NCBI GenBank assembly: GCA_014549065.1
Contig: JACDOX010000426.1
Location: 198,878-262,877 of the forward strand
Length of the DNA stretch: 64,000 nt
From: Cardinalis cardinalis
Lineage: Eukaryota; Chordata; Aves; Passeriformes; Cardinalidae
Reading direction: 5' to 3'
The notes under the pieces were generated by a model. It made no database searches and had not been told where the DNA came from. It saw only the letters and a list, made by a program, of their open reading frames with translations. Made by a program: the position numbers and the translations under genes. How positions within the stretch are numbered: the stretch's first letter is position 1; every line of letters starts with the position of its first letter. Below, in pieces: positions 1-12,495 of the stretch.

Positions 1-1411
1 GGATTGACTCAACATGGGCAAATTTATTAATCAAGTTAGTAAAGGCCAACTATTTAAATACTTTTTCTTCCACGAGCATAGCTGTAGCCAGAAGAGAAGA
101 AACATCCAAACCAAAATTTAACACAGTTTTGAACTGAAAAGAATCAATCTATCTTCTCCTGAGTTGCTGAGCCCTCCATGTATCTTTTCAGGTTAAAACT
201 AAGTAATGGGACTGAAAACCAGCATGATTTATTATAAGAAAGAATGACTGCTGACATATATAAATACACAACAATATCAGCATGTGAATGTGTAAGCAAT
301 TCACATACATAATAAAATAGAGCGGGATGTTAAAAATAGAGCAGGGTATTAAAAAAAAAAAGAAAATAAGGAAATGATAAAGTCTCCTAGTATCCATGCT
401 TGCCAACCAATTACAATAGGAAAGGGCAGCAGCTTTAACTGGAACCTTATGAAGACTTGATTTTCTTATATAATCTTCATGCCAAATTTTTGGTCTGTGC
501 CATGATTTTGGAATATCTGGTTTTGAAGAAGTATCAATTTCACTATTTCCAGTAGTTACCTACTCAGGAAACCTTGAGAAGCCCTCTTATCTATCATATA
601 TTTTAGGCATCAAGAAAAGTCAATGTCAAATTATGTGAGAGGTGAGCAGACCTAGCTTTCTGAAAGCAGATATCTTTCATTCAGCATGAAGATATGATTT
701 CTAGTTTGATTTTCATCAACTGTGAGCAAAAATATCTTTCATAGTAGCTGTGCAAGGTGCAAAGAAGTATCTTAGTGCCTGTATGGGTAAAATAGATGGC
801 GACTACCTCATCCTGGAACCTGTAAATTACTACCCATGTCTGAATTTACAGACTGAATTTGCAGTTACGAGATTATTCTAAGAATAACTTTTTTCCTACT
901 TACTCTGACTTAATTACAATATCAAAATGGTAGCAAAGCAGTACAAATATGGCTATTTTCTCTATTACTTTTTTTTTTGCTTCTCAAATTGTAATGCTTT
1001 TTGTATGTAAACGTCTAAAGCAAATACACAAAATATCTAAAAAAGCCCAACAATAGAACTGCAGCTACAATAATAGCGAATGACATGACTATATAGGAAA
1101 AAAAGTGAATAATAACAACTTTAAAGGAATTTCAAATACATTTGTTCAAAATTATTGTTTTATGAAGAACTGTTACGGGAAAAGGATACATTCAATATAT
1201 GACACTTCTCTGTCTTCAGTCCCTACTTTTAGTGTAAAAGATGAGACAGTATCAGGATATTTATGACAGACACATTTCTTTAGTCACACTTAGTCTCCTT
1301 TTCCAAAAACATGGAAGTTCAGGGTAAGTATGGCCTTTCCACACTTAAATACCGCGAGAGTAATCAAAGAATCAGTAATTTGTCATTATTTCAGTTCAGA
1401 CAACAACTTAC
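1..1411. other. Intron or downstream gene sequence, no feature recognised
   Basis: This AT-rich stretch lies past the donor site of the exon at 1412-1483, so on the minus strand it should be the start of the next intron. I see no further exon with matching phase, no CR1 or LTR signature and no RNA gene. Short open frames here are not supported by splice sites. Confidence 0.6.
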
Positions 1412-1483
1412 CTAAAAATGGATCACCGTATTCTGTATTAGATAGCTTAAGCAAGTTGCTTTCCAAAGTCTCCACCACTTTAG
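1412..1483 (-). CDS. Internal coding exon of an unidentified gene (72 nt, phase 1-1)
   Basis: Read on the minus strand, a pyrimidine-rich tract ending in CAG precedes base 1483 and a consensus GTAAGT donor follows base 1412. The exon is 72 nt: two bases finish a split codon, 23 full codons follow, and one base is left over. Only this frame fits the neighbouring exon, and it is open. It reads KVVETLESNLLKL and then SNTEYGDPFL, so the first half looks like an amphipathic helix. Joined to the exon at 2372-2584 it continues the frame without a stop (…VVSER-A-KVVETLE…). The opposite strand is also open here, but only because the segment is short. The product is not recognised. The exon is well supported by two good splice sites and by phase agreement with the next exon. 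Confidence 0.8.
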   Translation of the reverse strand, partial: LKWWRLWKATCLSYLIQNTVIHF

Positions 1484-2371
1484 CTGAAATAAATGCAATA
1501 TCTGTATCAGCATTGACACGTATTTTCTAAGTAAAAAAATCTTTACTGTAAAAAACACTTTTCAAAGCCATCAGTAACTCAAAAAATTTTGGATTGAAAT
1601 TTTGAAGAGCACTTTCTATCAATAGAAAAAAGAGCAAGATCACTTTAATGAAGACTTTCTGTCTATTACTGAGAAGTTTAACTCAATAAAATAACTCACT
1701 AGAACAATAATTAGTGCCTAGTGTCTATCAACATTAAGAAAAGACTTATCAAAATCTACTACCAGATGAATTAATTTATTCTACAAAGCTTCACACACAT
1801 CTGGCAATAGAGGATGGCAAGAGTTTGCAACAGGTGACATACAGTGACTGGGATTCCAACTGTACTAGTTTCTCTGATAAGGCATGTGTGTCTGTTAAAT
1901 CAGAAATCCTAAAATAAAAGTAGTCCCTTACCCCACATGAGCTAAAATTTGTAGAGATTATTTTCTTGGTTCCTCTTCATTCTTTCCATACCACTCTTCC
2001 CTGATTCTACTGTTCCTGAATGAATGCATCTCCTCCTACATGTTCATATATAAAGACTTTTTTTGCCTAAAGCCTAATATTTATTCTTTCTTGCTCCTCT
2101 AGGACAGACTACAGAAACCTTCATACTTTTCTCCAGCATAAATGAGCACGACTTTCTTATTACCAGTGAGAAGGAAATAATGTCATCATTGAGAAAAATA
2201 AAAATTAGTTTAAAACTCACTTCAAACATTATAAAGATCACTTAAGAACCAGTTAATATAATATGTGTAGGTGTTTTCTGCAAAAACATTTCTTCAACAA
2301 GCCATAGATATATAAATAAATCAGAGTTTATCAGAGCTGGAGCAAACCCCTGAAAGAGAAAAACCTCCTAC
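1484..2371 (-). other. Intron between the exons at 2372-2584 and 1412-1483
   Basis: An 888-bp minus-strand intron with a GTAGG donor next to base 2372 and a TTTCAG acceptor next to base 1483. It contains no recognised repeat or other feature. Confidence 0.7.
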
Positions 2372-2584
2372 CTCGTTCTGACACTACATCCACTGCAGCT
2401 GCTGATGTCCCTGCACTCAAAGGCTGGGGCTGGAGCTGTGGCTGCACACGGTTTGGCTGCAGAAATGATGAGTGCTTGCTCAGGCTCTGAGGATGTGTTT
2501 GGCTCTGGGCAAGGCATGGCATAGATCTTCTAGAAGGTTTTAATGGGTGCTCTTTCACTGTCTCACTCTTGCTTGTATTCATAC
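2372..2584 (-). CDS. Shared internal coding exon of an unidentified gene (213 nt, phase 1-1)
   Basis: On the minus strand the acceptor (pyrimidines, then TTCAG) ends just before base 2584 and the donor GTAGG begins just after base 2372. The exon is 213 nt: two bases, 70 codons, one base. The frame is open and begins (G)MNTSKSETVKEHPLKPSRR. A Ser/Gln/Pro-rich stretch follows, including QPQLQPQP and an Ala run, which suggests a disordered region. The leading partial codon GT accepts the single G left by either the CpG-island exon (19734-19779) or the exon at 41534-41731, and in both cases the junction residue is Gly. The trailing G joins CT of the exon at 1412-1483 to make Ala. No family domain is recognised. 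The low-complexity composition suggests this part evolves quickly, which would explain why it is hard to name by eye. Confidence 0.8.
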
Positions 2585-2891
2585 CTGAAGTAGCCAAAAG
2601 AAAAATAACATAATAAGCTCTAGCATCTTGGGACATGATGAAGAAAGATGNCTAATTATGAATCCACTTAATAAGCCACTCCTCAACTAAACAAAAATGC
2701 TGTGCTAAAAGGTTTGAAGTTATTAAAAAAGCAACGTAATGAACTAAAATATAGATGCTAATAGTATTCCATTCTGTAAATTATTTACATTTTCCTTTCA
2801 AAGCTACAAAAATTTCCCCTTCACCATTATGGAAATAAATTAATGTTCCTAATCCTTTGACCTGTTGGGTAACCTTTGTGAAAAAACACTG

Positions 2892-3274
2892 TAGAACTGT
2901 GGTGGTGTTTGAGGGTCCCCAGGATGAGGGAAGAGATGAGAATCTTGACTCCATATTTCAGAAGCCTGATTTATTATTTTACAATATTATATTATATTAA
3001 AAGAAAATCATATACTAAAACTATACTAAAGAAAGAGAAAGCATACATCCGAAGCTAGAAAGGAATGCATAATAAAATCTTGTGACTGCTCACAGCCTCA
3101 ACATAGGTGGCTATCATTGGTCATCAAGTAAAAACAATTCACATGCTGGATAAATAAATCTCCAAATCACATTTCAAAGTAGCAAAACATGGAGAAGCTG
3201 AAGCTTCCCAGCTTCTCAGGAGAAAAGATCCTAGTGGAAAGGATTTTTCAGAAAATATGTCTACGACATAGAAC
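2892..3274 (-). mobile_element. Solo LTR, 6-bp TSD family, short type (LTR 2898-3268)
   Basis: On the minus strand the element begins with TG and ends with CA. It is flanked on both sides by the identical six bases tagaac (2892-2897 and 3269-3274), which is a target-site duplication. An AATAAA-type polyadenylation signal lies in the AT-rich part, and the GAGAAGCTG-rich motif near the U3 end is shared with the five other copies. No viral internal sequence is attached, so this is a solo LTR left by recombination between the two LTRs of a provirus. Compared with the copies at 57.5 and 60.8 kb it lacks about 40 bp in U3, a deletion it shares with the 12.5 kb copy. The 6-bp duplication is typical of class II (ERVK-like) elements. 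Confidence 0.88.
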
Positions 3275-4785
3275 AACAAACAAATGCAGCAAAAAAGACC
3301 CCAAACATTCCAGGGTCAGTTAGAACAAAGCAGCTGTGACAATGATTTGTCTCTTAAGAGTTGTTTTTGAGAGACCCAGAAATTAAGTATTTTTCCTAAG
3401 TTTACAAGGAAGAAAAACTCATTATTATACACCTCCTGATTCAACACAGAGCAATGACACACACAATCCTTGCAGAAGTTAATTCAACACTGAGGAAAAC
3501 CGAAGTACAGTAGTGTAGCTAGTCTCTTTCACTGTACTGTTTCTCTGCTCGACAGAACAATTTACTTTATAGACAGGTAAGCTTCTGTTTCATCAGAAGA
3601 TACCATAGGTCTTTAAATAAGTACGTGCAGAAAGAACTCAGCTTCTTAATAAACAGGCTGCTGTGTGCCGGCAGAGAACACAGCAGGTGCTGGACCTTGA
3701 CAGTGCCTTGTTCACAGCAACACATTGTCTGTTGTGCTACCTGGAAGGCTTCCAGGGAGTCTCCTTTATAGTTCTTCCTAAATGGACATTTATTAGACTA
3801 AAATCTGCAGTATTAGACACAGCAATGGGTAATATAGAATAATATATAAAGACATATACTTTGTAGTTGTTCTGGATAGTTTCTGTGATCGATTTCTTAA
3901 GCAGGGATAGGCTGCCAGTAACTATGGACCCCACTGCATAATTATTATAGTTGCCAAAGAGAAACGGTTCTTTCATCTACATTGGAGTCAGTATATGTGG
4001 CAAGATGAATTCCTATTACCAAAGAAATTTATGATAATGCAAAGAACACATACTGCCATTCAATTTTAACCCAAATTTAAGCAATACATATAAAAAACCA
4101 GAATGTAATTATTTTATGACATAATGCNTCAATTCAAAAGAAAATTACTCCCTTTTGCTCCCTCTTACTCTATATTCCCTGTGTCATTTCAAACAGATTC
4201 CTTAGTATCATGCTGCTTCTGCTTGAAGAATGTGAATCACAGCAAAGTAATCTCAGAGCAGATTTGCTCTTATGTTACTGGTATGAACGACCTTAAAATT
4301 TGGAAAAGTTAATTCATACTCTGCTACTGTGCAGAGTATGTGCCAGTGTCCAGTTCTGTGATATGCTAGTTTTGATGGCACTTGCTGCTGCATGCAAATG
4401 TTTACCCAGCAGGAATAGCATGTGGCTGACACCATGAATTGGATCACTAAATTGAGTTACTGAAGTTATTTTCATTCCTTCCTCACTTTTCCATAGAGTA
4501 GTTTTCTAGACTATATATTTCCAGCTAGAACTTTGTTACACAGTCCTTGCTTGTTCAGAGATCTTTTAATCTGCAATAGTAGACATCTATACACTTAGCA
4601 GAAAAAGCCCCACAGACTTGTTTTTCTATAACAGTTTCGTTTATTCCTTCATTTCCTACATAATATTCCTCTGGCAGCTAGCATGAGCATGGAAACAATT
4701 ACAGCACAGTGTGGAAATTCCTCATGTTGGCAAAAAAGGTAAACAATGTTTATGGTTTAATTAGATGCTGCCTTTTTTATTTTAG
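3275..4785. other. Intronic, nothing recognised
   Basis: AT-rich intron sequence. No repeat family, exon with paired splice sites or RNA gene was found here. Confidence 0.5.
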
Positions 4786-4926
4786 CATTTCTGCCTTGGA
4801 AAGTCTTGTTTCCAAGGGGATGCTGGGGATTCCTGTTACAGAGGCAAATCTCTACATGACTCAAAGCCAGAAAAGAGAGCTGTACTACAACTGTAGAGAG
4901 CTGAACTACTCAGATCTTTCTGATAG
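4786..4926 (+). CDS. Possible exon on the opposite strand (141 nt)
   Basis: A good acceptor (CCTTTTTTATTTTAG) ends at base 4785 and a consensus donor (GTAAGG) starts at 4927. The 141 nt between them are open in one frame: one base, 46 codons, two bases. The frame contains stretches such as SALESLVSKGMLGIPVTEAN and YYNCRELNYSDLSDR, which look like ordinary protein rather than translated simple repeat. It lies on the plus strand, antisense within the long intron of the minus-strand gene. No partner exon was found, no family is recognised, and a chance pairing of splice-like sites is possible in a window this long. It could also be an exon of a long non-coding RNA. Confidence 0.3.
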
Positions 4927-7900
4927 GTAAGGCAGAAAAGATGGAGCTAGAATAATCTTTTCTAGTTTTTAAGTTAGCATGCAAAATTTAATGGCATGCT
5001 CAATATTATGCCAATCTAGAAAGACTCTAAATAAAGCAACCTCTCAGAGGCCTTCAGGTTTTGATCACTAGAAACATAAAGAAAAATTTTGCTATGCCTC
5101 ATTCTGTGAAATACAAAATCAGATGATCATTTTGATACTGTTTGAAAAAAACTGGTCTTTCATTTGCTCCTTATTTTAGATGAGGAAAGTTTGGCTAGTC
5201 CCTATTAATTGTTAACTCAATGCTGGAAGCAAGGATGGATCAGTGCTAACCTCATAAAGAGCAGCCCAGTAACTATTCCCCATTTAATCCAACATAAATC
5301 TTAGCATCAAAAAGGAGTAGCTTCTGTAGAAGCCAAATCCTAACACCAGCTTTTGGCCAGTTAATGAGGTACACATCATGTGTGCTGTGCTGCTTGAGGC
5401 CTTGCCCTGAACAATGCTTAGGCACTGATCTACTGACAGAAACAGAAATTGCTTATTTTGGTCACGGCATTTTCAGTCATAACCAATACTGCTCTATATA
5501 TTCCCAGTTAGATCTGAAAAAACGCCCCTAACCCTCTTCCCTCCCCTCCAACCCTATCCCCANATCTCATTTACAGAGACAGGCCTACTTGTGGTTTATA
5601 ACAAATGCCAAGCTCTTGGTCCTATTATTCAATTCCGGTAAGGTTGAATATATTCAGCTGAAAACATGATGCTAGCAAAACTTCAGTGGAGAATTGCAGG
5701 TAGGAAGAAGGTATTCAGGACAATGACCTGGCTAAGGCTTACAGTATTTCCATGTGAAAAGTGCTGCAATAAAAATTAATAAAAAACTGAATTAGTGCCA
5801 GAAGATATTTTTTGGAGGGGATATACTTTTCCCTGTGACAGGGTTATTTGAATGCTTNAGTTATATTTTTAAGTCTTGAAAAACTTCTGCAGAAAAGGCA
5901 CATGCATTTTACTACTACTTTTGAAACACTGCCTATAGGGTTTCAAGCATCTGAAGCCTGAAAGGGATCATAACCTCTGGTATTAATAATGGCTACACCA
6001 ATCAAGTATCTCCTTAAAATATTTATTTCTCCTGATTATTAATTTCACCAATTTAAAAGTTTATATTTTTTTACAGTCATCTCATTACTGAAAAACACAG
6101 CACACCAGATGGTTAAAAATGTTTACTGAACAAACAAGTTATCCTAAGGAGCCTCAGCCATATAAGACTTCAGTTTTTCTCAATCAGAGATGTTGGTATC
6201 CTCTATTCAGTATGAGCAACACTACTTTTGTTGTGTGGAAATGGCTTGGAACAAAACGAGGAACAGCAATTCCTTCAAATACTGCAAAACACACTGTTTA
6301 TGTTCCATCACATAGATTGTAGCTCCATCTGGACGAAGATAAAAACTTAAGACTATTCTAAATCTTCACATGATGAAGCAAGCTCAGAATCCTAAGACCA
6401 GTATCTTGAAATTTCCTTATTTAACAGGTTTACTTTTCACTGTGAAACTCCAGTGTAGCTCCCAAGCTTTTTAAAATGGAAGTTTTAAAATTGATCCCTT
6501 TGCCCCATGACCCATTTCTCTCCTGTACGCATTTGGGCGAGACATAGATCGGGATGACTTCACACCTGAGGTTACAGACAAGAGTGAGGAAGAGGCACAG
6601 GGGATGCTGAGAGTTGGGATACCCAGAAGAACAGAAAATGCTCCTTAATCCCAGCTGCCAGTTTGCTCTGGGANAGCCAGGTTTTGTTCTCACACATTTA
6701 TTTGCTCCCACAAACAAACTAAGATGTGATTTTGTTGCCCACAGCCAGGTATGAAAGTCACATTGATTTTGGCAGTTCGTGGCTGTACAACTATTGCTCA
6801 CCTGAGAACTCCTCTGCACATCCTTAGAGCTCTCAATCCTGAAGAGCTGAGCTTTTCTTTTTGTGTTTGAACTGCAGTGCAGTTTCCTGATAGATTTAAG
6901 TGACTGCTGAGAGTCAGCATGTGACAAAGGCTGCTTGGAGGAAGGAGCAGGATACAATGAAAAGCTTGTTAAAAAGACAGCTTTTTTTCACCTCCTTCAG
7001 CAACCCTTGTACCAAACTCAACTCAGCTACTTGAACATTAGGCCCACGTAGGCAGCTCAATGCTGTGGAGGTGTACAGAGCTATTTTAAAAATCTGTAAT
7101 TTTACAGTTTTCCTAAATTACAGGGAGAAAGTTGAGATTATTACTGAAGTACTTAAAAACTCTAAAGGTTAAATACCTGAAAAAAAGTTATCCATGCTCT
7201 TTAAAAGCTTATTATTTAAAGAGAAAATGATATCCTTTCAACAAACACAATTAAGCAAAATGTACAGAACTATGTAACTCTTCTATGTTCATCTTTGCAC
7301 CTGATTAAGATTTCAATATTACTGGAAGACTTTTTTTTGTATGCATAATGTGTTTCATTAATGTTTTATAACTTAATGAAGTTACAGAATTGCTCATATA
7401 GAAGGTAATTCTTATCTCTCTGTTTCAAAACTAGATGCAAATGCAGTTCAACCATTATTTTGTCACTTTTTAAAATATACACTGCATCTCCTTTCATAAA
7501 AACATGAAACATGCTTCCACCAAACTCGGACCTTTGGTGGAAAAAGATTTAATTTGCAACAGGTTCATGAGAGGCTGCAGAACAATGCATCCTGCAGGAT
7601 ACATACACACAAGAAATTCGGAGTGACAAAAGGTCTTTCCTGACAATGCCCTTTGCTGAACACACACCCCCATCAGAAATGCACTCAGATTGATCTCATC
7701 TTTTACAAATGAAGCGTCCTACTGAATCTATCAAGCATATTAAAACATTTTAGTAAGAGTTATTAAATACCAAGATGATCCTGATTAATTAAAATTCAGT
7801 TAAATCAATTAGATCATCTGAAAGAAAAGACAGGGAATTGTGTTTAACAGATGTTATTAAACTCACATCAACTTATTAATTTACATTTGAAATTTGCAGC

Positions 7901-8204
7901 TTTCATTTCAGATTTGCAAATAGCTCTTACATGCTAAGAAGCTTATTTGACTTTTCTAGTTATGGCAGCAATTGAAAGATACTTTGTCTAGCACTGCAAA
8001 ACTTGCCTCACTTTCTTTCTTAGAGCACTGTCCATAAAATTATTAACATTATAATAAATTCTGTGGAATTAAATACAAAGGAAGCATATCCAACACAAAA
8101 TCAGAGTCTAAGTTAAATCCACAAAAAGTTTTTCTGGAAGTGGTTATTGACCTTTTTAAAATTACTTCTTCCATTTCAGGATTTGAAAACCATGTCTATA
8201 TATG
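4927..8204. other. Intronic, nothing firmly recognised
   Basis: Intronic sequence on the minus strand. A 175-codon minus-strand open frame at 6430-6957 includes an exon-like piece, but its phase does not fit the gene. No LTR or CR1 signature is visible. Confidence 0.5.
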
Positions 8205-8949
8205 TGTTATGTTTGCCCAATAATTCCCCTCATAAAAAACCCAAACAATATTAAAGGCAGTACCAATTTTAATTGAATAAAAAAAATATAAAATTGGATA
8301 CAATATAATTTGATTAAAATAAGGGATAATTTGGTTCCAATAATAGCGCATAAGCAAAAGATGACCGCGGGGTATGGAGTGCAGGGCTCTTGGACCCGTG
8401 CCACATCACATACAAGCTTGGCAGGTGAAAATTACCCCTTATATGCCAGGTGTTAATAGCATCTCCTCCCATTTTCGGTTTGTCATCTCTCTATCTCCGC
8501 CCTCATTACCACCTTTACCGCGCATGCTCCACCACTCGCTTTGGTGGTCGCACCAGTCTTTGGGGGTCGCCTGATGAAGGTCCCATAGTCTTCCTCTGTG
8601 TCCTTTAATTCACCTTTGGGTTACACTTGCGCACCAAGCCAGTACAATGTAAGCCAAGACTAACGTATCACTACATCTATATATCAAGGCAATAAATCCT
8701 TTATAATTAGCATTTTTCTGGGACCCAACCAGACTGTCTCTTCTTTGTTAATTTTTAGTAACATGTATCTCTTGTTTCTTCCTCCTGTCCTTGAATATCT
8801 GCCGGGAAGGGGGGGTGGAGCCCCTCCTCTCCCTTTCTTCTTTGGCATTACAACTTTTAACTGTTTTATTATTCCCAAATATTAATTACTGTATCAATAT
8901 TGATTACTGTTTCAATTTTTATCAGCACGAATCATACCTATTTACCACA
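8205..8949 (-). mobile_element. Solo LTR of a different endogenous retrovirus family, borders approximate
   Basis: Read on the minus strand this has the layout of a retroviral LTR. It opens with TGTGGTAAAT near 8949 and has a CpG-containing segment around 8520-8640. A TATA-like element (CATATAAGGGG) lies near 8440, followed by a T-rich downstream part, and the element ends in AACA at 8205. It still contains several CpG sites (for example GCATGCGCGG), while the surrounding DNA has almost none. The family is not one I can name. The four bases outside each end, tatg and catg, match at only three positions, so the borders and the duplication length are uncertain. No internal viral genes are attached. 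Confidence 0.55.
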
Positions 8950-10599
8950 CATGTTAATGCATAAAAGGGGGGAAAAGTAAATACTTTCATTTTTTAAGGA
9001 TTAAAAACAAAAGTAAATATAATATTAAGAACAGCTGGCACTAAAGAGACTGCAAAAACTGTAATTTGCAATTAACTCATTTCATTTAACATGAAGACTC
9101 ACATACCTATTAATTTTTTTCATAGTTTCCTGAAGCACAACTCAGAACAGTAAAACCTGACTAAAAAGCCCACTCTAAACACCAAGCAGAGTGTGTGGGC
9201 CTAGTGACCAATCTTTAAAAGGTTGCTTTAGGAAAGGTAAGGATCTATTCTCTTTGTTTTGCTACCAGTAGGACACGACTTGATTATAGTGCTTTTATTG
9301 CTGGCAGCTTTTTAGGGCCAATTAATTCAGTGTGTTCAGTTAAAAGTAAATTAAAATTGCACAGCTCATCTACAGCTGGTGATCTGCCCTTCTTTAAGTC
9401 ATCTTTAAGCCTATAAGATCTTCTAATAACAGCCAGAATTCCAAATCAGCAGGCATTTGGTATTTGGAGCCCTGAGACCAAAGTTTGATGATGATCTGTT
9501 ACCTATTCAGTACTTTACAAGCTTTTGCTTGTCAGGACAAACTCCTGAACAAAACAAAACCCCTCCAGCAGCAAAAGCATCCATCGTTCACACCAACTGA
9601 CAAAGACATGTATACTTCTTTTGAACAACTGCCTCCTCACTTTGCTGTGAAACCAACAAAACAATTTGATTTAGGAATTCATGGCACTGGCTATTTGCTG
9701 TAATAACTGCCACTGCACTTCTCCACAGGTTGACTCCCAGTGGTGTTAGCAGTGAAGCCCTTGCAGAAACAAAGGCTGATTCCTTGTTGAGCTACTTTGA
9801 CAAGTGTGAAGCTAGGAGGTCAAGGGAAGAGATTACTCCTCTCTAGTTGACTCTCCTGCAGCCACATCTCAAACAACATCCAGCTTTGGGGTGCTCCTGG
9901 TAAATAACATGGAGAATATAAATTTTCAGTCCCCCTGAAGTTGCTGAACAGAGCTTCAAAACTTATGCGCAAAAAAGATAAAAAGATTCAAAGGTACGTG
10001 CACAGAATTATAAATATAGCTGGAACCAGGGGAGAAAAGATAAGGAGAACTACAGGGGGGTTTGGGGAAAGTTATGTGACAAGGAGCAACAGTGCACGCC
10101 CAAAGAAAAAGTTCAAGGAAGGGTTGCCTGTAATATCAAAGTATTCAGTGAATACAACCACTTTAAAAGGACCCTCCAGAGCCATAAAAGGATCTCCAGT
10201 AGGAGGAAGATGCATGCAAATCAGTTCTAGGAAAATGATGTTTATGTATTAGGTAGGAAGCACATTGTAATGAATGTGCATGATTATGATGGATAAATAC
10301 CTAGTGGTGAAGTCTTGTCACACACCTTGGATTGAAGGAGACAGCCTTCTAACATGTCCAGCACTGATAAAGAATGCCTGCTTCCTAACACTTCCAAAGT
10401 TTATTTTCCAGCCCCTTTCAGTATCAGCTCTGTACAGGACACCTCAACACACCGAAGGCAGGGCCATGGAGGGTTACAAAGACGGTTCAGAAGCCAGAGG
10501 GCATGGAACAGGAAGAGCAGCTGCTGAAGCAGCACTTTACCAGCACAGCCGAAGAAACGACTTATCTGCACATCCAGGCCACTCTGAACACAACTCCAC
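8950..10599. other. Intronic, nothing recognised
   Basis: Intronic sequence without recognised repeats or supported exons. Short plus-strand open frames near 9.5 and 9.9 kb lack convincing splice sites and known motifs. Confidence 0.5.
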
Positions 10600-10734
10600 C
10601 ACCTTAAAAAGGAAATTACAGAGAGAAAGGAGAGCAACATAGACGCCTCTTCCTTTATTCAAATAAAGTTACAGAANTCCTCTTGTCTCCTTTTGGACAT
10701 AAACCTCTGACATCATGGATTAGTTTTCCTGATA
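10600..10734 (+). mobile_element. R/U5 fragment of an LTR related to the split LTR at 55.8-56.7 kb
   Basis: The palindromic polyadenylation region (TTTATTCAAATAAAG at about 10653-10667) and the sequence after it match the minus strand of the LTR at 55.8-56.7 kb. The match covers the CCTCT box before the signal, the GTCTC and ACATAAACCTC segments after it, and a GGATTAGTTTTCCT end. Upstream of about 10600 the resemblance fades, so only the R/U5 end is recognisable. The element is on the plus strand and is clearly diverged, hence probably old. Confidence 0.6.
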
Positions 10735-12495
10735 AAAGCAAAAGAAAAGACACCACATAGCCAAAACCACATTAATACACATTTCCAGTAGAAACTGTAT
10801 TCAATAATCACCTAACAATCAGTAAAAAATAATGAAAATAGTAGCAACAAAATGGTGTTGCCCCTCTCCCCTCCAGCCCTTCACCTCTGCAAAACAGTGT
10901 AATAAAAATGGAGAGAGAAAAGAAAAAGAGGAAATTACCCTAATGAAGATAAAAGAGGCTAAAGTAAACTAAAAGTCCAACAAAATGTACTTTTCATGAA
11001 GGTGTATGCTTGGAGGATATTCTTGAAGAAATCTATGAAATGTTCTGGACAAAGTTTCTGATTTAAATTCAGCTGTTATAATTTCTTTTTGAATATTAAT
11101 GTTCACATAATTAGTCTTCTAAACAAAAAATTTGAAAAGGAAATTTGAAAGTGTCAGAGCTTAGCACTGGTATAAATGCTTTTCAAAATTAAAGGAGTAG
11201 TTGTTTTGAAAGCATTTCTCTATTTTTTTCCCCTTGTTAAAGGGAAAAAATACTGAAAAACCAGTTTAATCCATTACTTGGTGTCTTGCTTTGCCTTCTT
11301 TCCATTCCAGGCTGCAAGAAATTTGAATTCCTTCTGCCTGGGCAGAAAAGACTGACAGCAAATACCTATGATGGCCACAGGTATGAAATTAAGACTGTCT
11401 AATAGACTATACATAAACTGGATGATGACACTAGTAGGCCCCTTCCTCCAGAATCAATATGCCAAAACTGAACAAACAGCTACAAGCAGCAACCAAGAGG
11501 GAAAACAGCCCAGTCAGACTGACAAACAGATCACTGTCACCATGACGTAAAAAAATCATTCTTCTCTCTAAAGAAACTCCTTCCGTTAAAGTACAAGCAT
11601 TTATGAATGCATATTTCAAAATTTTTTTTTTTATGCCTCAGCTTGAATACAAGTCAATCTCAGGTTTATTTTGAGATTTCCTACAACATAAAGTAATAAA
11701 AAGTTGTAGATGCTCCCTTCCAACACCACAACAGAATAGAAAGTTTTGATTAGTCTCTACCAATACATTATATTTAATTCAAAGTAATATCCTAAAAGGT
11801 GTTTGCTTGTGGTTACTGTTGGTGTTGCTGCCAGGGTTGTTTTTCTTGTTACACATAAATTTACAATAAAGAACTGTTAATCCTTTCTCCATACCTTTGC
11901 CTGAAAACCCTGTAATTTCAAAGTTATAATAGTTAGAGAGAAGGGTTTCCATTCCAAGGGAGATTCTCACCTTCCTTAGAAGACACCTGTCCTTTAAACC
12001 AGACAAAAAAATAGCCCATAACGAAAAACAGACTTTTCCAACAAAAAAAACCCAAAANCAAACAACAACAAAACCAAAACTAACAACCCCCAAAAATCAA
12101 AAAAACCCCTAATGCTTCAGGAAAACTAATTCATTAAAAGCACTAACTCCATTGGTTTAATGAACCAGAAAGATAAGAGAATATAAATATTATATAAGTT
12201 AGAGACCTCCTGGATCATAAAGACAAATTATTGATAAAGCTACTAAACAAACAGTAAGGAACACAGAAATTATTGAACAAGAGTAATTCTACTGAAGCAG
12301 ACAGGCAGAGAACAGAATATGAAATCTCAAACATATTTTAACTCCAGAGATTGCCATCACCACAGGAGCTCTCTGGAGGATACGTGACTAGCTACAATGC
12401 TTGTGTAACTGTGATGTACTTAAAAATTTTTAAACACAGATTTGGTGAGCTCTGAATTCCTTTGTTTGCGCATCCTTCTTGTGCTAGGGTGCTGT
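10735..12495. other. Intronic, with one A/C-rich tract
   Basis: Intronic sequence with no recognised exon or transposon. An A-rich tract with repeated CAAA-like units lies at about 12040-12110 and is listed separately. Confidence 0.5.
12040..12110. repeat. A-rich CAAA/CCAAAA low-complexity tract
   Basis: About 70 bp made almost only of A and C, with irregular CAAA, CAACA and CCAAAA units. Translated on the other strand it gives an artificial Val/Phe-rich frame, which should not be taken as a gene. Confidence 0.8.

Noticed and set aside
6782..6910. Minus-strand exon candidate of about 129 nt within the open frame 6430-6957, with good acceptor- and donor-like sites
   Set aside because: Its open frames are phase 0-0 or another phase that does not fit the gene. 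In the required phase 1 a stop codon appears within five codons.
10274..10642. 122-codon plus-strand open frame
   Set aside because: No motif or splice support, and its end runs into the LTR fragment at 10.6-10.7 kb.
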